64,000 nt of DNA, taken from assembly GCF_016595465.1 (NCBI RefSeq), contig NZ_JAENIK010000012.1, positions 496,001-560,000 of the forward strand. Direction: 5' to 3'. Shown here in pieces: positions 8,818 through 16,939 of the stretch. This stretch comes from Luteolibacter yonseiensis (lineage in GTDB: Bacteria > Verrucomicrobiota > Verrucomicrobiia > Verrucomicrobiales > Akkermansiaceae). The stretch's first letter is position 1. Every line of letters starts with the position of its first letter. The translations under genes were made by a program, and so were the position numbers. Below the pieces are notes generated by a model, which did no database searches, had not been told where the DNA came from, and saw only the letters and a list, made by a program, of their open reading frames with translations.

Positions 8818-9566
8818 GCCCGGGCAGGTTCAGGCTTGCGACGGCCGGTTTTCTTCGCCGCGACCTTAGAGGCGGCTTTCTTTTTGGCCTCACTCTTTCG
8901 GCCGCGCATCTTGCGCATACGCACTGCGGCAGGGTCCATGGACAGCTCCCTTTTCACCGGGGTCGCGAGAATGTTTGGAGCTGGGGACGAAGGGGCGGAG
9001 GGCTGTGATGCTTCGCCGGTCCGGCTCGCGGCTTCCACGATATCGTCTGTCGGAGGGCTGATGGCCTGAACGAATTCCGAGAACGCTTCCGGCCCGCGGT
9101 GTGCCAGGCATTCCAGTCCTTCGAAGACGATCGGAGGCGCGTCGAGTTTCGTGAAAAAGTTCCGGAGGAGTTCGAGCATCTGCGAACCTTCACCAGTCGC
9201 GGCCGTCGTGTCCGTATCTTGCGCGCCCTCGCCCCATGGGATGATGAGGAAGACCAGCGGGACTTTCACTCCCATGACCGTCTGCATGTCGTGGCAGAGG
9301 GAAAGGTTCTCCCGCCATGGACCGCGTGGGATGTCATGTTGCCAGAGCGATGCTGGGATGTCGAGAATGTGGGCACCGATGGTGTTGTTGCGCTCGAACA
9401 CGTATTGCCGCCGCTTGCCGCGGAGCCGGTAGGGTGAGGGATTCGGGACGGAAGCGCAGATGACACGGATGGCGGTTCTGTCTTGAGGAGATGCAAGCTC
9501 GTTGAGCACGCGCTGGTTGATTTCGATCGGCAGGTTCATGAGGTTCTGTGTTGAGGTGGCTGACAT
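8814..9566 (-). CDS. Phage structural or assembly protein, unknown, with basic tail
   Basis: A 250-residue protein. I chose the ATG at 9566 because the frame upstream is antisense or shadow sequence overlapping the DUF2829 gene; the start is then 25 nt after that gene's stop. Residues about 1-170 form a globular domain (LPIEINQRVLNEL... through a GVKVPLVFLIIPWG segment), followed by a Ser/Pro/Ala linker and a strongly basic C-terminus rich in Lys, Arg and Ala, suggesting nucleic-acid or capsid contact. It overlaps the connector gene by ATGA. No family recognised. Confidence 0.6.
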   Translation of the reverse strand: MSATSTQNLMNLPIEINQRVLNELASPQDRTAIRVICASVPNPSPYRLRGKRRQYVFERNNTIGAHILDIPASLWQHDIPRGPWRENLSLCHDMQTVMGVKVPLVFLIIPWGEGAQDTDTTAATGEGSQMLELLRNFFTKLDAPPIVFEGLECLAHRGPEAFSEFVQAISPPTDDIVEAASRTGEASQPSAPSSPAPNILATPVKRELSMDPAAVRMRKMRGRKSEAKKKAASKVAAKKTGRRKPEPARA

Positions 9567-9591
9567 CCGGTCTGCCAGCGGTTGAAGTGAC

Positions 9592-10083
9592 TTAGTCGAG
9601 GACCTGCCAATCTGTGGCCAGAGCGTCGTTGACACTGGGAACCCATGTGTTGACCGTGCCGTCCACTCCCTTGAGAGCGAGGTAGGCGTTGTATGGGACC
9701 ATCGCGTTCTCTCCAAAGTGTGCTTTGGCGACGCCGGTCTGGGCTGGGTATGAGTTCGCCGGGACATAATAGACGAACATGCCTTTGCCGTTCCATCCGT
9801 CGCGGGCAATACGTTTGCCGGACTTGGCGGCTTCGATAGCAGGCCCGAAGGTGAAGTGGCGGACTCCATTGAGTTCGTCGACTGAAAGGCCAAATGCCGC
9901 TATTCGTTCGGCCAGAATCTCAGAGTATTCCCCCATGCATGATTTCTGACGGACAAGACGTTCTTTTTCGTCGCTCGGAAGTCCGGCGAAGATCGGGGAT
10001 GACTCGATGAATTCTCCAAGTTTGGTGAGCTTTTCATCCAGGTCGGACTTTTCGTCCACTACACGTTGTTGATGTGGTTTCAT
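9592..10083 (-). CDS. Tad2-like (DUF2829) protein with crAss001_48-type N-terminal domain
   Basis: A 163-residue two-part protein. Residues 1-65 match the small helical phage domain of crAss001_48-related proteins (EKSDLDEKLTKLGEFIESS, then a GLPSDEKERL-x-QK-x-x-M-x-EYSEIL-x-ERI pattern). Residues about 75-163 carry the DUF2829 pattern: SGKRIARDGWNGKGMFVYY near the start, PYNAYLALK in the middle, a TWVPSVNDALATDW end. Known DUF2829 members (Tad2) bind and sequester the cyclic signalling nucleotide of Thoeris defence. It lies just behind the capsid terminator, so it may have its own promoter or rely on read-through. The family is recognised with good confidence; the anti-defence role here is inference. 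Confidence 0.75.
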   Translation of the reverse strand: MKPHQQRVVDEKSDLDEKLTKLGEFIESSPIFAGLPSDEKERLVRQKSCMGEYSEILAERIAAFGLSVDELNGVRHFTFGPAIEAAKSGKRIARDGWNGKGMFVYYVPANSYPAQTGVAKAHFGENAMVPYNAYLALKGVDGTVNTWVPSVNDALATDWQVLD

Positions 10084-10112
10084 AATTCAATTTTTGGGTC
10101 TGCGGAGGGAGA

Positions 10113-10147
10113 AATAAAAAGCGGGACGGCGGTATGCCGCCCCGCTT
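10113..10147 (-). terminator. Rho-independent terminator after major capsid gene
   Basis: On the coding (minus) strand a 12-bp stem (AAGCGGGGCGGC paired with GCCGTCCCGCTT, one A-C mismatch) with a 5-nt loop is followed by a TTTTTATTTC tract. It lies 21 nt after the capsid stop codon, ends the scaffold-capsid unit and separates it from the DUF2829 gene. Confidence 0.8.
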
Positions 10148-10167
10148 CTGGGTGGTTTGCAGGACGA

Positions 10168-11712
10168 TCAGATCTTGCTTGGGACGGGATAGCCCTCGTG
10201 CTCCACAGCGTGCTCGACCATCAGATAGCCAGTGGGGTTCTTGATGGTATTGCGGGTGACGCAGGTTCCGAAGATCATCTCAAATCCCTTGCCAATCGTG
10301 AATCCGTAGTCACGGATCTGTTCGATCGGAGACATCCGGATGCGGCCATCGGCGAAGCAGGCAGCCATTGCACCGAAGACGAACGAGCGGGCGTAAGGGA
10401 CGCCCTGTGCGTTCGCTTGGATGACGACGGCATCGGCGACGAAGATGTCGGTATAGTTCCAGGCTCCGTTCGTGCCCGTGACAGGCAGGGTGGAAGCACC
10501 CCCGGTCCAGACGTTCGTGGTTCCCGAGGTGGTGAGTTGACCGACAGTCGTGGCGCGCTTGCCGGCACCAGCCTTCGGCGAGAGCACGTTCTTGATCGTG
10601 ATCTTGTTGCCGTTGTTGCCGCTGCCGACATAGCTGACGAACCCGAGCGAACCGTCCGGGTTGATGACCCATGCATATTTGTCGCTGGAATCGACCGCGG
10701 GGAAGCCTGCGGTGGTTTCCTGACGGTTGAACGAGAACTGGTAACCGTCGAACCACTGGAAGTAGCGGCTGAGGGTATTGCTCGCGTTCGCGATGAGCTC
10801 GGGGGCCGCATCACTGCCTTGGAAGCCAACAGAGATGACTGCCCGGGCGATGAGGGGGCCGCCTTTGAAGTCATCCCAGTCCTGATCAGTGACCGGAAGC
10901 TCGTAGAAGCTCTGTCCCTGCCATTTGAGCAGTTCTCCAGTGAAGTTCGCATTGTTTGTGCCGCGCTCGTCTCCGTTGGCAATCGCGGTCTGGAACGAGG
11001 AATCGTTCCGGATCGGGAGCATGGCGGTGTCCGAGGCGAACAACATGAATCCATCGACCGGGGAACTGGTGGAGGATTGCAGCTTCCGTTCGAGGGGCTT
11101 GGCACCCATCCGACGGAGACGCGGCTTCGCGTTGTTCACCACGTCGAGCGAGAGCGTGTCGGTGGCGATCAGCGCGTCGGTCGACATCCGGTTGTTGGGC
11201 CGGTAGGTGTTCCAAGGGGTTGCCGATTTGATGAGGCGGGCGAACATGTGGTTCTGCTTCAGGATGCCCATTTTCTCGGACATCAGGTTGAGCACGGTCG
11301 CAACGAGGCTCTTTCCGGCGGCCAGGAATTCAATCATGTCGCGGCTCATTTCGAATCCGTCACGGACCCAGTCCACCGTCACCTGGTAGGTGCCGAGGCG
11401 CGCGTTCGACGTGCGACCGGTGAGTTCGGTGTCACCTTGGACTCCAGGACCGCCGGGGGTGCCGACGACGTGGAAATCCACCTGCGAGGCACCGCCTTTG
11501 GTCAGGTCGGTTTTTTTAGCAAAAACGGAGCCGACGCCTTTGCCGACCTTCGCGTTGGCAGGGATTTCGGACGTGAAGCGCTCGAGCGCGTTGTGTTGCA
11601 GAGAGGTCGTCTCAAGGTATTGGGAAATAGCCTTTTGACGGACATTGGGATCCATTGCCACTGCGTCCGCGAGGGCTTGGACGGTGGCATTGGCATTATA
11701 GGTTCCAGGCAT
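10168..11712 (-). CDS. Major capsid protein, N4-gp56 (DUF4043-like) family
   Basis: A 514-residue capsid subunit. The N4-gp56 pattern is visible: a helical N-terminus ending in a K-x-DLTKGGASQVDFHVVGTP segment, then GVQGDTELTGRTSNARLG, the strand VTVDWVRDGFEMSRD that pairs with MIEFLAAGKSL, and near the middle an ELPVTDQDWDDFKGGPLIARAVISVG segment typical of the family. Family members build icosahedral heads of podovirus-type phages. It directly follows the scaffold-like gene and is followed by a strong terminator, as expected for the most highly expressed late gene. It has no copy of the CTGCGCCCGTTAC motif of its own and should be transcribed with the scaffold. Confidence 0.85.
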   Translation of the reverse strand: MPGTYNANATVQALADAVAMDPNVRQKAISQYLETTSLQHNALERFTSEIPANAKVGKGVGSVFAKKTDLTKGGASQVDFHVVGTPGGPGVQGDTELTGRTSNARLGTYQVTVDWVRDGFEMSRDMIEFLAAGKSLVATVLNLMSEKMGILKQNHMFARLIKSATPWNTYRPNNRMSTDALIATDTLSLDVVNNAKPRLRRMGAKPLERKLQSSTSSPVDGFMLFASDTAMLPIRNDSSFQTAIANGDERGTNNANFTGELLKWQGQSFYELPVTDQDWDDFKGGPLIARAVISVGFQGSDAAPELIANASNTLSRYFQWFDGYQFSFNRQETTAGFPAVDSSDKYAWVINPDGSLGFVSYVGSGNNGNKITIKNVLSPKAGAGKRATTVGQLTTSGTTNVWTGGASTLPVTGTNGAWNYTDIFVADAVVIQANAQGVPYARSFVFGAMAACFADGRIRMSPIEQIRDYGFTIGKGFEMIFGTCVTRNTIKNPTGYLMVEHAVEHEGYPVPSKI

Positions 11713-11768
11713 GATAAAGGGACTTCTATTGAAGAGGTTTCAGTCCCGGTGATCGGCTTGAAGATCCG

Positions 11769-12815
11769 TTACAATTCATCGATAACGGCAAGCAGTTCAT
11801 CGGGCTTTGCGTTCTTGATGAGCGCGTCCGTTTCCACTGCGTTCAGGCGCGGCGCTGCCGTGTGGGCAGGCGCGACTTGCATCCCCATGCGTTGCTCCGG
11901 AACCGTGTCGGACTTGGGCGGAATCGGCCCGGGAGTCGTCGGTTTCGGATTCAGCGTTGCATCCAGTTTCTCTGCCATTTCCAGAATGAAGTCGGGGCGC
12001 TGCAACATAGGATCATTCCTGTGCTTCGCCGCGATGACCCGGTCATTGAGGATCTGGTAGAACTCCGAAGTTTCATCCAGCACTGCCGGAAAGCGTTCTT
12101 CCAACTGGTCGACTGCCTTGTCGTAGGCCGCCTGATAGGAAACAGCGGCCTGCTGTTGCTGTTCGGCGGTGATTTCGGCTCTGACCAGCAGGCGTTCCTG
12201 CACCCGGATTTCGGCTTCAAGTTGACGTGCGGTGTCACGGTCGTAGTCATCGTTCGCCTTGTCCCGCTGTTCGCTGAGTTCGGCGATTTTTGCTTCGATT
12301 GCCGCGACGTCAGGTGGTGTGGTCGACGTTGCTGGAGCGGTGGCGGGAGTTGCTTCCGGGGTCGACGTGGCGACAGGAGCGGTGCCTCTCAGAATCTGAA
12401 GGGCGGCTAGCATGTCGGGAGCGTCACCGTTGCGCACGAGGTCTCGCGCGTTGGCAATTTCCTGCTGTTGATCGGCTGGAAGTCCGTTGAAGGAAATCCG
12501 TTTGGATGATTTTGGTCCCTCGCCCGGAGATGGTGGAGCATCGTGCTCGACGGGCTGCTGTTCGCTTGCCGGAGGAGTTGATGCGGGTTCAGCAGCGGGA
12601 GTTTCCTCCACGGGTGCCGCGGTTGGGGCGGGGGTTGGTTCTGGAGCTGGGGATTCGAGCGGTGTGCCCTCGAGGATCTTCAAAAGATCAGAGGGGGCGA
12701 GCTCTGCGATGGCTGTGGAGTGGTCGGAGGGTGCCTGCTGTTCGCTGGCGGGTGTTTCGACCGGGGTGGTTGGTGCGACTGGCTGTTCGCCGAGAGGCTG
12801 TGTTGGATTGCTCAT
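11769..12815 (-). CDS. Putative scaffolding/capsid assembly protein
   Basis: A 348-residue acidic protein. Residues 1-110 are Pro/Ala/Glu/Thr-rich and low in complexity. About 165-260 is a long charged helix or coiled coil (AAIEAKIAELSEQRDKANDDY...), and the C-terminus ends in a short helical DELLAVIDEL. Composition and position immediately upstream of the capsid gene fit a head scaffold. I chose ATG 12815, since 33 nt upstream there is a CTGCGCCCGTTAC element at its usual distance and the longer reading to 12899 is out of keeping with the protein. Confidence 0.7.
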   Translation of the reverse strand: MSNPTQPLGEQPVAPTTPVETPASEQQAPSDHSTAIAELAPSDLLKILEGTPLESPAPEPTPAPTAAPVEETPAAEPASTPPASEQQPVEHDAPPSPGEGPKSSKRISFNGLPADQQQEIANARDLVRNGDAPDMLAALQILRGTAPVATSTPEATPATAPATSTTPPDVAAIEAKIAELSEQRDKANDDYDRDTARQLEAEIRVQERLLVRAEITAEQQQQAAVSYQAAYDKAVDQLEERFPAVLDETSEFYQILNDRVIAAKHRNDPMLQRPDFILEMAEKLDATLNPKPTTPGPIPPKSDTVPEQRMGMQVAPAHTAAPRLNAVETDALIKNAKPDELLAVIDEL

Positions 12816-12848
12816 CAGCCGCGACCGTAACGGACCGCGAACGATCAC

Positions 12849-12861
12849 GTAACGGGCGCAG
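12849..12861 (-). promoter_or_regulatory. Late motif copy A (scaffold-capsid unit)
   Basis: A perfect CTGCGCCCGTTAC on the coding strand, 33 nt upstream of the scaffold ATG and just after the stop of the upstream gene. It presumably drives scaffold plus capsid up to the terminator at 10113-10147. Confidence 0.65.
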
Positions 12862-12873
12862 ACTTTTGTGTCG

Positions 12874-13320
12874 TTACGGCAGGCGCAACCAGGTGGCAAC
12901 CGTTCCGGTCACCTGCACATACTGCCACTCGTAGGTGGTGTTCACCGCGGCCGCTGTGAGGGCAGCACCTGCAGTAACGCCGCTGCCATCCACGTTCACG
13001 GTGAGAGCCGTGATGATCTGTGAAGTGATCAGCCTGCGCTTTTGGCCAATGCGGGCGTTTGCGGCACTGGGAAGGGTGAACGTGAGGGCGGCCAGGGTGC
13101 CGGCGGGTGTGAGATAGATCGTCTCTTCCGAGACCATGGGCCTCGCGGAGATGATCGTGCCGGTGAGCGGAGACGCGAGGGTGACAACAGGCTCGACCGC
13201 AAGGTTGAAGAGCACGCCGAGGCGATCGCGGAACACGAGGAATCCGAGGTAGGTGCCGAGAATGACACGGTTGGCACGGACAGGGGGGAACTTGGAGGAA
13301 ATGAGGAATTCGCGGAACAT
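12874..13320 (-). CDS. Small beta-rich virion protein (possible decoration or fibre-like)
   Basis: A 148-residue protein with mostly beta-type sequence. Residues about 70-148 (ETIYLTPAGTLAALTFTLPS... to TWLRL) resemble the small beta domain found in phage fibre or head-decoration proteins. It lies between the lysis genes and the scaffold and has its own motif copy 52 nt upstream; an in-frame TAG in that leader rules out a longer start. Function unproven. Confidence 0.6.
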   Translation of the reverse strand: MFREFLISSKFPPVRANRVILGTYLGFLVFRDRLGVLFNLAVEPVVTLASPLTGTIISARPMVSEETIYLTPAGTLAALTFTLPSAANARIGQKRRLITSQIITALTVNVDGSGVTAGAALTAAAVNTTYEWQYVQVTGTVATWLRLP

Positions 13321-13372
13321 GGCGGATGCGGGGTTGGAGTTGTCAGGACACTACTGATCGTTGCCCGGTTCG

Positions 13373-13385
13373 GTAACGGGCGCAT
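13373..13385 (-). promoter_or_regulatory. Late motif copy B
   Basis: ATGCGCCCGTTAC on the coding strand (first base differs from consensus), 52 nt upstream of the ATG at 13320 and 7 nt after the stop of the upstream gene. The longer spacing than in other copies is noted. Confidence 0.55.
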
Positions 13386-13392
13386 GGGGCGC

Positions 13393-13755
13393 TCAGCGCG
13401 ATTCGAGGCGATCAAGGCGGCGGCTCACGCCTTCCAACTGCCTGTCCGTGTCCTTATGCTTGGCCTCCGATTCTGCGGATGAGCGGTCGAAGTCGCGCCT
13501 GAGATCGCGGGAATCTTTGGCGACTTCCGCGAGTGTCTTCAGGGCTTCGGTCTGAACGGCCTGCGTTCTCTCGATGTTCGCCGCCTGTCCGGCGACAGCG
13601 CTGACTTGCTGGTCCACCTGCGCCATTTTCTCCGGGACATTGAGCAGTGGTCCTCCCACCTTGATGGCCGTAAAAATGCCCCCTGCGGTGGCAAACAGGA
13701 TCAGCAGGGTGTTGAGGTTCATTCCTTTTTCTTCGAGCTTCTGGCGGGCGGTCAT
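13393..13755 (-). CDS. Membrane-anchored coiled-coil protein near lysis genes
   Basis: A 120-residue protein with one N-terminal membrane segment (about residues 14-34, TLLILFATAGGIFTAIK) followed by a long charged coiled coil with heptad character to the C-terminus. ATG 13755 gives 120 residues; an internal ATG at 13722 would start directly at the membrane segment and is also possible. Its place right after the endolysin suggests a lysis accessory such as an antiholin or second holin, but one-membrane coiled-coil proteins also occur in other roles. Confidence 0.6.
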   Translation of the reverse strand: MTARQKLEEKGMNLNTLLILFATAGGIFTAIKVGGPLLNVPEKMAQVDQQVSAVAGQAANIERTQAVQTEALKTLAEVAKDSRDLRRDFDRSSAESEAKHKDTDRQLEGVSRRLDRLESR

Positions 13756-13776
13756 GGGTGATAGATGGGGAGAGGA

Positions 13777-14424
13777 TTATAGCGATTTTTCGATGAGCAG
13801 GGCTTCCGCCTCGCGGCGGCGGATGAGGCCCGGGAGCCCTTTGTTCTGCCATAGGCGCTTCATGGAACGGATCTCGCCTGGTATGAACCGGATGCGGCTT
13901 GCGCTGACATGATCGCGGATGGTCCGCATTTCGGTTCGACTTGGGCCGCTCATGCTCGCACCGCGGTTGAAGACGATTGAGAGCAGAGATCCCTGAACGT
14001 GAGGATGGCTCGATGTTACGCCGGGAAATGCACTAGCTGTCATCGTGCCGAAGCGGGGCATCGTGTTGGTGATGAAAAGTGATTCTGCAGCGGACCAGGG
14101 GACGATGATCCACTTCAAGGCGGCGGCGCGGGGTTTGGCGGCGGCGCCCTTGATCCCGGCGGCGGAAGCCAGCGCGTTGCGGCTTCCTTCCGGAAGCGCT
14201 TTCCAGTCGGAAAGCACGGCCGCTCGGCTGTTGTAGCCGATGTCGTAGCCGATCCCCACCGTCACTCCGGAAGCGCCCCCAGGCCACGTAGGCCGTTGGA
14301 GGCGGGCGTCGTAGTATGATTTGCCGCCTGTTTCAAAGTCGACGACCAGAGCCTTCGACTCCGGTGAGATGCTCAAGGGGCCGGCGGGGATGGTCGCCGC
14401 AAGGAAGGTGAGGATCAATTTCAT
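13777..14424 (-). CDS. Endolysin, pesticin/T4-lysozyme-like
   Basis: A 215-residue muramidase candidate that cleaves peptidoglycan at the end of infection. The ATG at 14424 is chosen because it forms an ATGA overlap with the holin candidate and opens with a hydrophobic export or release signal (residues 2-18). The catalytic region follows at once: Glu31 in DFETGG, Asp39 in SYYDARL and Thr55 in SGVTVGIGYD, the E-D-T arrangement of T4 lysozyme and pesticin. The hydrophobic N-terminus may be a signal-arrest-release type or a cleaved signal; I cannot tell which. Confidence 0.75.
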   Translation of the reverse strand: MKLILTFLAATIPAGPLSISPESKALVVDFETGGKSYYDARLQRPTWPGGASGVTVGIGYDIGYNSRAAVLSDWKALPEGSRNALASAAGIKGAAAKPRAAALKWIIVPWSAAESLFITNTMPRFGTMTASAFPGVTSSHPHVQGSLLSIVFNRGASMSGPSRTEMRTIRDHVSASRIRFIPGEIRSMKRLWQNKGLPGLIRRREAEALLIEKSL

Positions 14425-14777
14425 GCGGATGCCAGGCAGAGAGCTGCGACGAGGACCAGAACGGCAACGGTGATCAGGGAAATGCGAGCCTTGCCGTCGT
14501 CGTTGAGATGGCTCCACCAGTTGTCGAAACGGATGGAAAGGATGAACCGGTTGGCCTCGGGGAAGGTCACAGCGAGAGCGAACCACGCCAGCGCGAGAGC
14601 GACGCCAAAGTGGCAGATGCCACCGAGGAGCGAGACGCCGACTGATACCGCTGTGGAGGCGGCGGAACTGGCGGCGATATTCGCATTGCCGAGGCTGATG
14701 AGGCCGATGATGAGGAGCGCGATCGTGACGATGACGGCGATGACTTCGCGCCAGTTGGATTGGATGAGTTTGATCAT
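14421..14777 (-). CDS. Holin candidate (three membrane segments)
   Basis: A 118-residue protein with three hydrophobic stretches: about residues 12-31 (VIAVIVTIALLIIGLISLG), 44-70 and 97-116, joined by short charged loops. It ends in an ATGA overlap with the endolysin start and follows the spanin gene by 24 nt. Size, topology and position fit a class I-like holin that permeabilises the inner membrane. Holins have no diagnostic motif, so this rests on context. Confidence 0.65.
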   Translation of the reverse strand: MIKLIQSNWREVIAVIVTIALLIIGLISLGNANIAASSAASTAVSVGVSLLGGICHFGVALALAWFALAVTFPEANRFILSIRFDNWWSHLNDDGKARISLITVAVLVLVAALCLASA

Positions 14778-14801
14778 GGGTGTGTGGGCTTGTGTTTGGC
14801 T

Positions 14802-15365
14802 TCAGAGGATCCTGAAGCGGGTTGCGATGTATAGGGCGATGGCGATGAAAATGACGACTGCGCCGATGACGATCCCGCGCTTCATCCAGCGACCGAGGGC
14901 GGCGTCACCTTCCTGCCGGACAATCTGGGTTTTCAGCTTTTCCACCCCCTTGTCGTTGGTGACGGCTGTTTTCTCCAGTTCCGCGAGCCGGGCATTCGCG
15001 GTCTCTCTCAGGAATCGTTGTTCGGCGGCGTTTTGCACCGCCTCGGTGGATTGGGTTTCGAGGAATAGATTGCGGGTCCGGATCCCCGTGAGTGCCTTCC
15101 ACTGTTTTTCCAATTCCGCAGGCGTGGCTGATCCTTGTTTACGAAGCCGATCAGCCTCTGTGGTTGCTTTGTTGATCTCCAGACCGAGTGATGAGATTCC
15201 GGTGTGGATGCTTCCCACGTTCTTCTCCAACCGTGCGGAGGACATGTTGGCGGCCTCCACGCTTGCGCGGGCTTTGGTGACGGCTGGAGCGACCGGCTCC
15301 ACGAGCACAGCGCGAGGCGCACAGCTCGCGACAAGCAGGAGAATGGCGACGAATACGGTTTTCAT
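14802..15365 (-). CDS. Unimolecular spanin (u-spanin) candidate
   Basis: A 187-residue protein with both features of a one-piece spanin: an N-terminal lipoprotein signal with lipobox V-A-S-C (Cys15) for outer-membrane anchoring, and a C-terminal membrane segment (about residues 162-182, IVIGAVVIFIAIALYIATRF) for the inner membrane. A periplasmic coiled-coil linker lies between, with many heptad-like Ala, Leu and Glu positions. Such proteins fuse inner and outer membrane in the last lysis step of Gram-negative hosts, as T1 gp11 does. It heads the spanin-holin-endolysin series. Confidence 0.75.
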   Translation of the reverse strand: MKTVFVAILLLVASCAPRAVLVEPVAPAVTKARASVEAANMSSARLEKNVGSIHTGISSLGLEINKATTEADRLRKQGSATPAELEKQWKALTGIRTRNLFLETQSTEAVQNAAEQRFLRETANARLAELEKTAVTNDKGVEKLKTQIVRQEGDAALGRWMKRGIVIGAVVIFIAIALYIATRFRIL

Positions 15366-15367
15366 TC

Positions 15368-16921
15368 TCAGTTTGGTTCGACATTCACGAAGATGGCCCG
15401 GGTGATAGCATCGTTCGCAGCTACGCCTTGCAGCTTGATCTGATGAGCCAGTGTGTTGTTCATACCGGTGGCTGCCGAGAGCGATCCGGTCACGATTCCG
15501 GCCGAATCTCGGAATTCGAAATCGAAATTCCAGTTATTGCTGGAAGATTTCCATATGTTCGCGACGAGTCGCCAAGTGCCGCCGTTGGTGGTGCGAGTTC
15601 CGCTGGTGAAGATGTCGCCGCCGATCCAGTTGTATTTCACAACCTTGTTGTTTCCGTTCGCTGCGAAGCTTCCGTAGATCTCCACTTTGTAGCGATCTCC
15701 GTTTTCGTTGATGACGTAGGGAGGTGAATTCCAAGAACCGCAGTTTGTGTCCCCGCTCCCCGCCGCATTACCGAGGTTGGGCTGGGAACTGGCGGCGTTG
15801 AGCCGACCGGAGGCTCGCATGATGCCGGCTCCTCCAGCAGCCCGGTTGAGGACAGTTTGCAGAGAGTCCGCCCGGACGTTGCCGGTGGACACGATCACAT
15901 CGCCCTTTTGAATGGTCCCACCGCGGTAGAAATTCAGTCCGCCGTCGGAGATGCTCTTCAGAAATCCGCTTGCGGGCATGGTCCGCTGGTCGCCCACATC
16001 TCCGGCGTGGCGACGGTCATTGGCCCAGATTTTGAGCATCCGCATGTCATCGTTGATTCCCCCTTCGTAGGATTCCCAGTATACCCACGTTCCGTTGACG
16101 GCGCCTATGCGGGCGTCAGTCACCGAGAGGATGGATGTTCCGTCACAGGTGAGCACCAGATTGTCTCCGGATATCTGCACCTCATAGATCGCTGTGGGAC
16201 CGTCCATCGCACGGTAGAATGGCGCTGTGGAGTAGTTGGTTCCTACCGTCGACGCGATCTCCACAAGACCGCCCGCGCCACCACTGGTCGCGACTTCCAC
16301 GTAACAGGCGAGACGGCTGATGCGGATGTGTATGAGGGAATTCAGCCACGCGCTGTCCGGTTTGATGATGAACGTGAGCTGCGTGAATAACTGGGGGCCA
16401 GTGGTCACCGGAGGGGTGAACCATTCCACCTCCGCACCCATGTTGAAACAAGGCTCGGAGAGCATGTTTCCGCCGAAGTAGTAAACTTCGCGGCTTTTCC
16501 CGACCAACTTATTGTTGAGGATCCGGACAGAGTTGCTGGAGGAATTGCCATAGCGGATGTCGTAGGTCTGACCTGTGGGAGGATTGGTTATGGTTCCGAA
16601 CGCGGTATCCGTCCGATGAAAGTCGTCCCACAGATCCGCGCGGCTTCCGGGTGACCGTGGGACCGGGGTTAAGCCGATGGCACTGGCGAGATCTTCCGAG
16701 GCGAGCAATTCTTCGAACGTGAAGGCTCTTCCATCTTCGGATACGATCCGGTGGGTAAAACGTGATACCGTGGCGGCCAGCGCCTCTTCGAGGTTTGCGT
16801 TTTTCGGACGCCAGAGCTTTGCCACCTCCGATAGCGGCTGCCTAGATTGCTCGGGGTTGTTCCGTCCGGCAGCGGTCGCGTGCGGCTCGGGGAACTTGTG
16901 GTAATCTTGCGGACTGGCCAT
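15368..16921 (-). CDS. Tail/receptor-binding protein with shared N-terminal module
   Basis: A 517-residue beta-rich virion protein. Residues 1-80 contain a module also present at the start of the protein at 20551-21537: DYHKFPEPHA, then KLWRPKNANLEEALAATVSR and a FTFEELLAS segment. The remainder has lectin-like beta stretches with many Gly, Asn and aromatic residues (for example TWVYWESYEGG), suggesting a surface-exposed binding domain. The shared N-terminus probably docks both proteins to the same virion structure. A motif copy lies 31 nt upstream of the ATG, inside the 3' end of the portal gene. Confidence 0.65.
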   Translation of the reverse strand: MASPQDYHKFPEPHATAAGRNNPEQSRQPLSEVAKLWRPKNANLEEALAATVSRFTHRIVSEDGRAFTFEELLASEDLASAIGLTPVPRSPGSRADLWDDFHRTDTAFGTITNPPTGQTYDIRYGNSSSNSVRILNNKLVGKSREVYYFGGNMLSEPCFNMGAEVEWFTPPVTTGPQLFTQLTFIIKPDSAWLNSLIHIRISRLACYVEVATSGGAGGLVEIASTVGTNYSTAPFYRAMDGPTAIYEVQISGDNLVLTCDGTSILSVTDARIGAVNGTWVYWESYEGGINDDMRMLKIWANDRRHAGDVGDQRTMPASGFLKSISDGGLNFYRGGTIQKGDVIVSTGNVRADSLQTVLNRAAGGAGIMRASGRLNAASSQPNLGNAAGSGDTNCGSWNSPPYVINENGDRYKVEIYGSFAANGNNKVVKYNWIGGDIFTSGTRTTNGGTWRLVANIWKSSSNNWNFDFEFRDSAGIVTGSLSAATGMNNTLAHQIKLQGVAANDAITRAIFVNVEPN

Positions 16922-16939
16922 GTCCGCAGACTGCCATGG

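Noticed and set aside
10066-12060. A 664-codon plus-strand ORF
   Set aside because: Antisense to the capsid and scaffold genes, which have clear family and composition support; the plus frame shows none.
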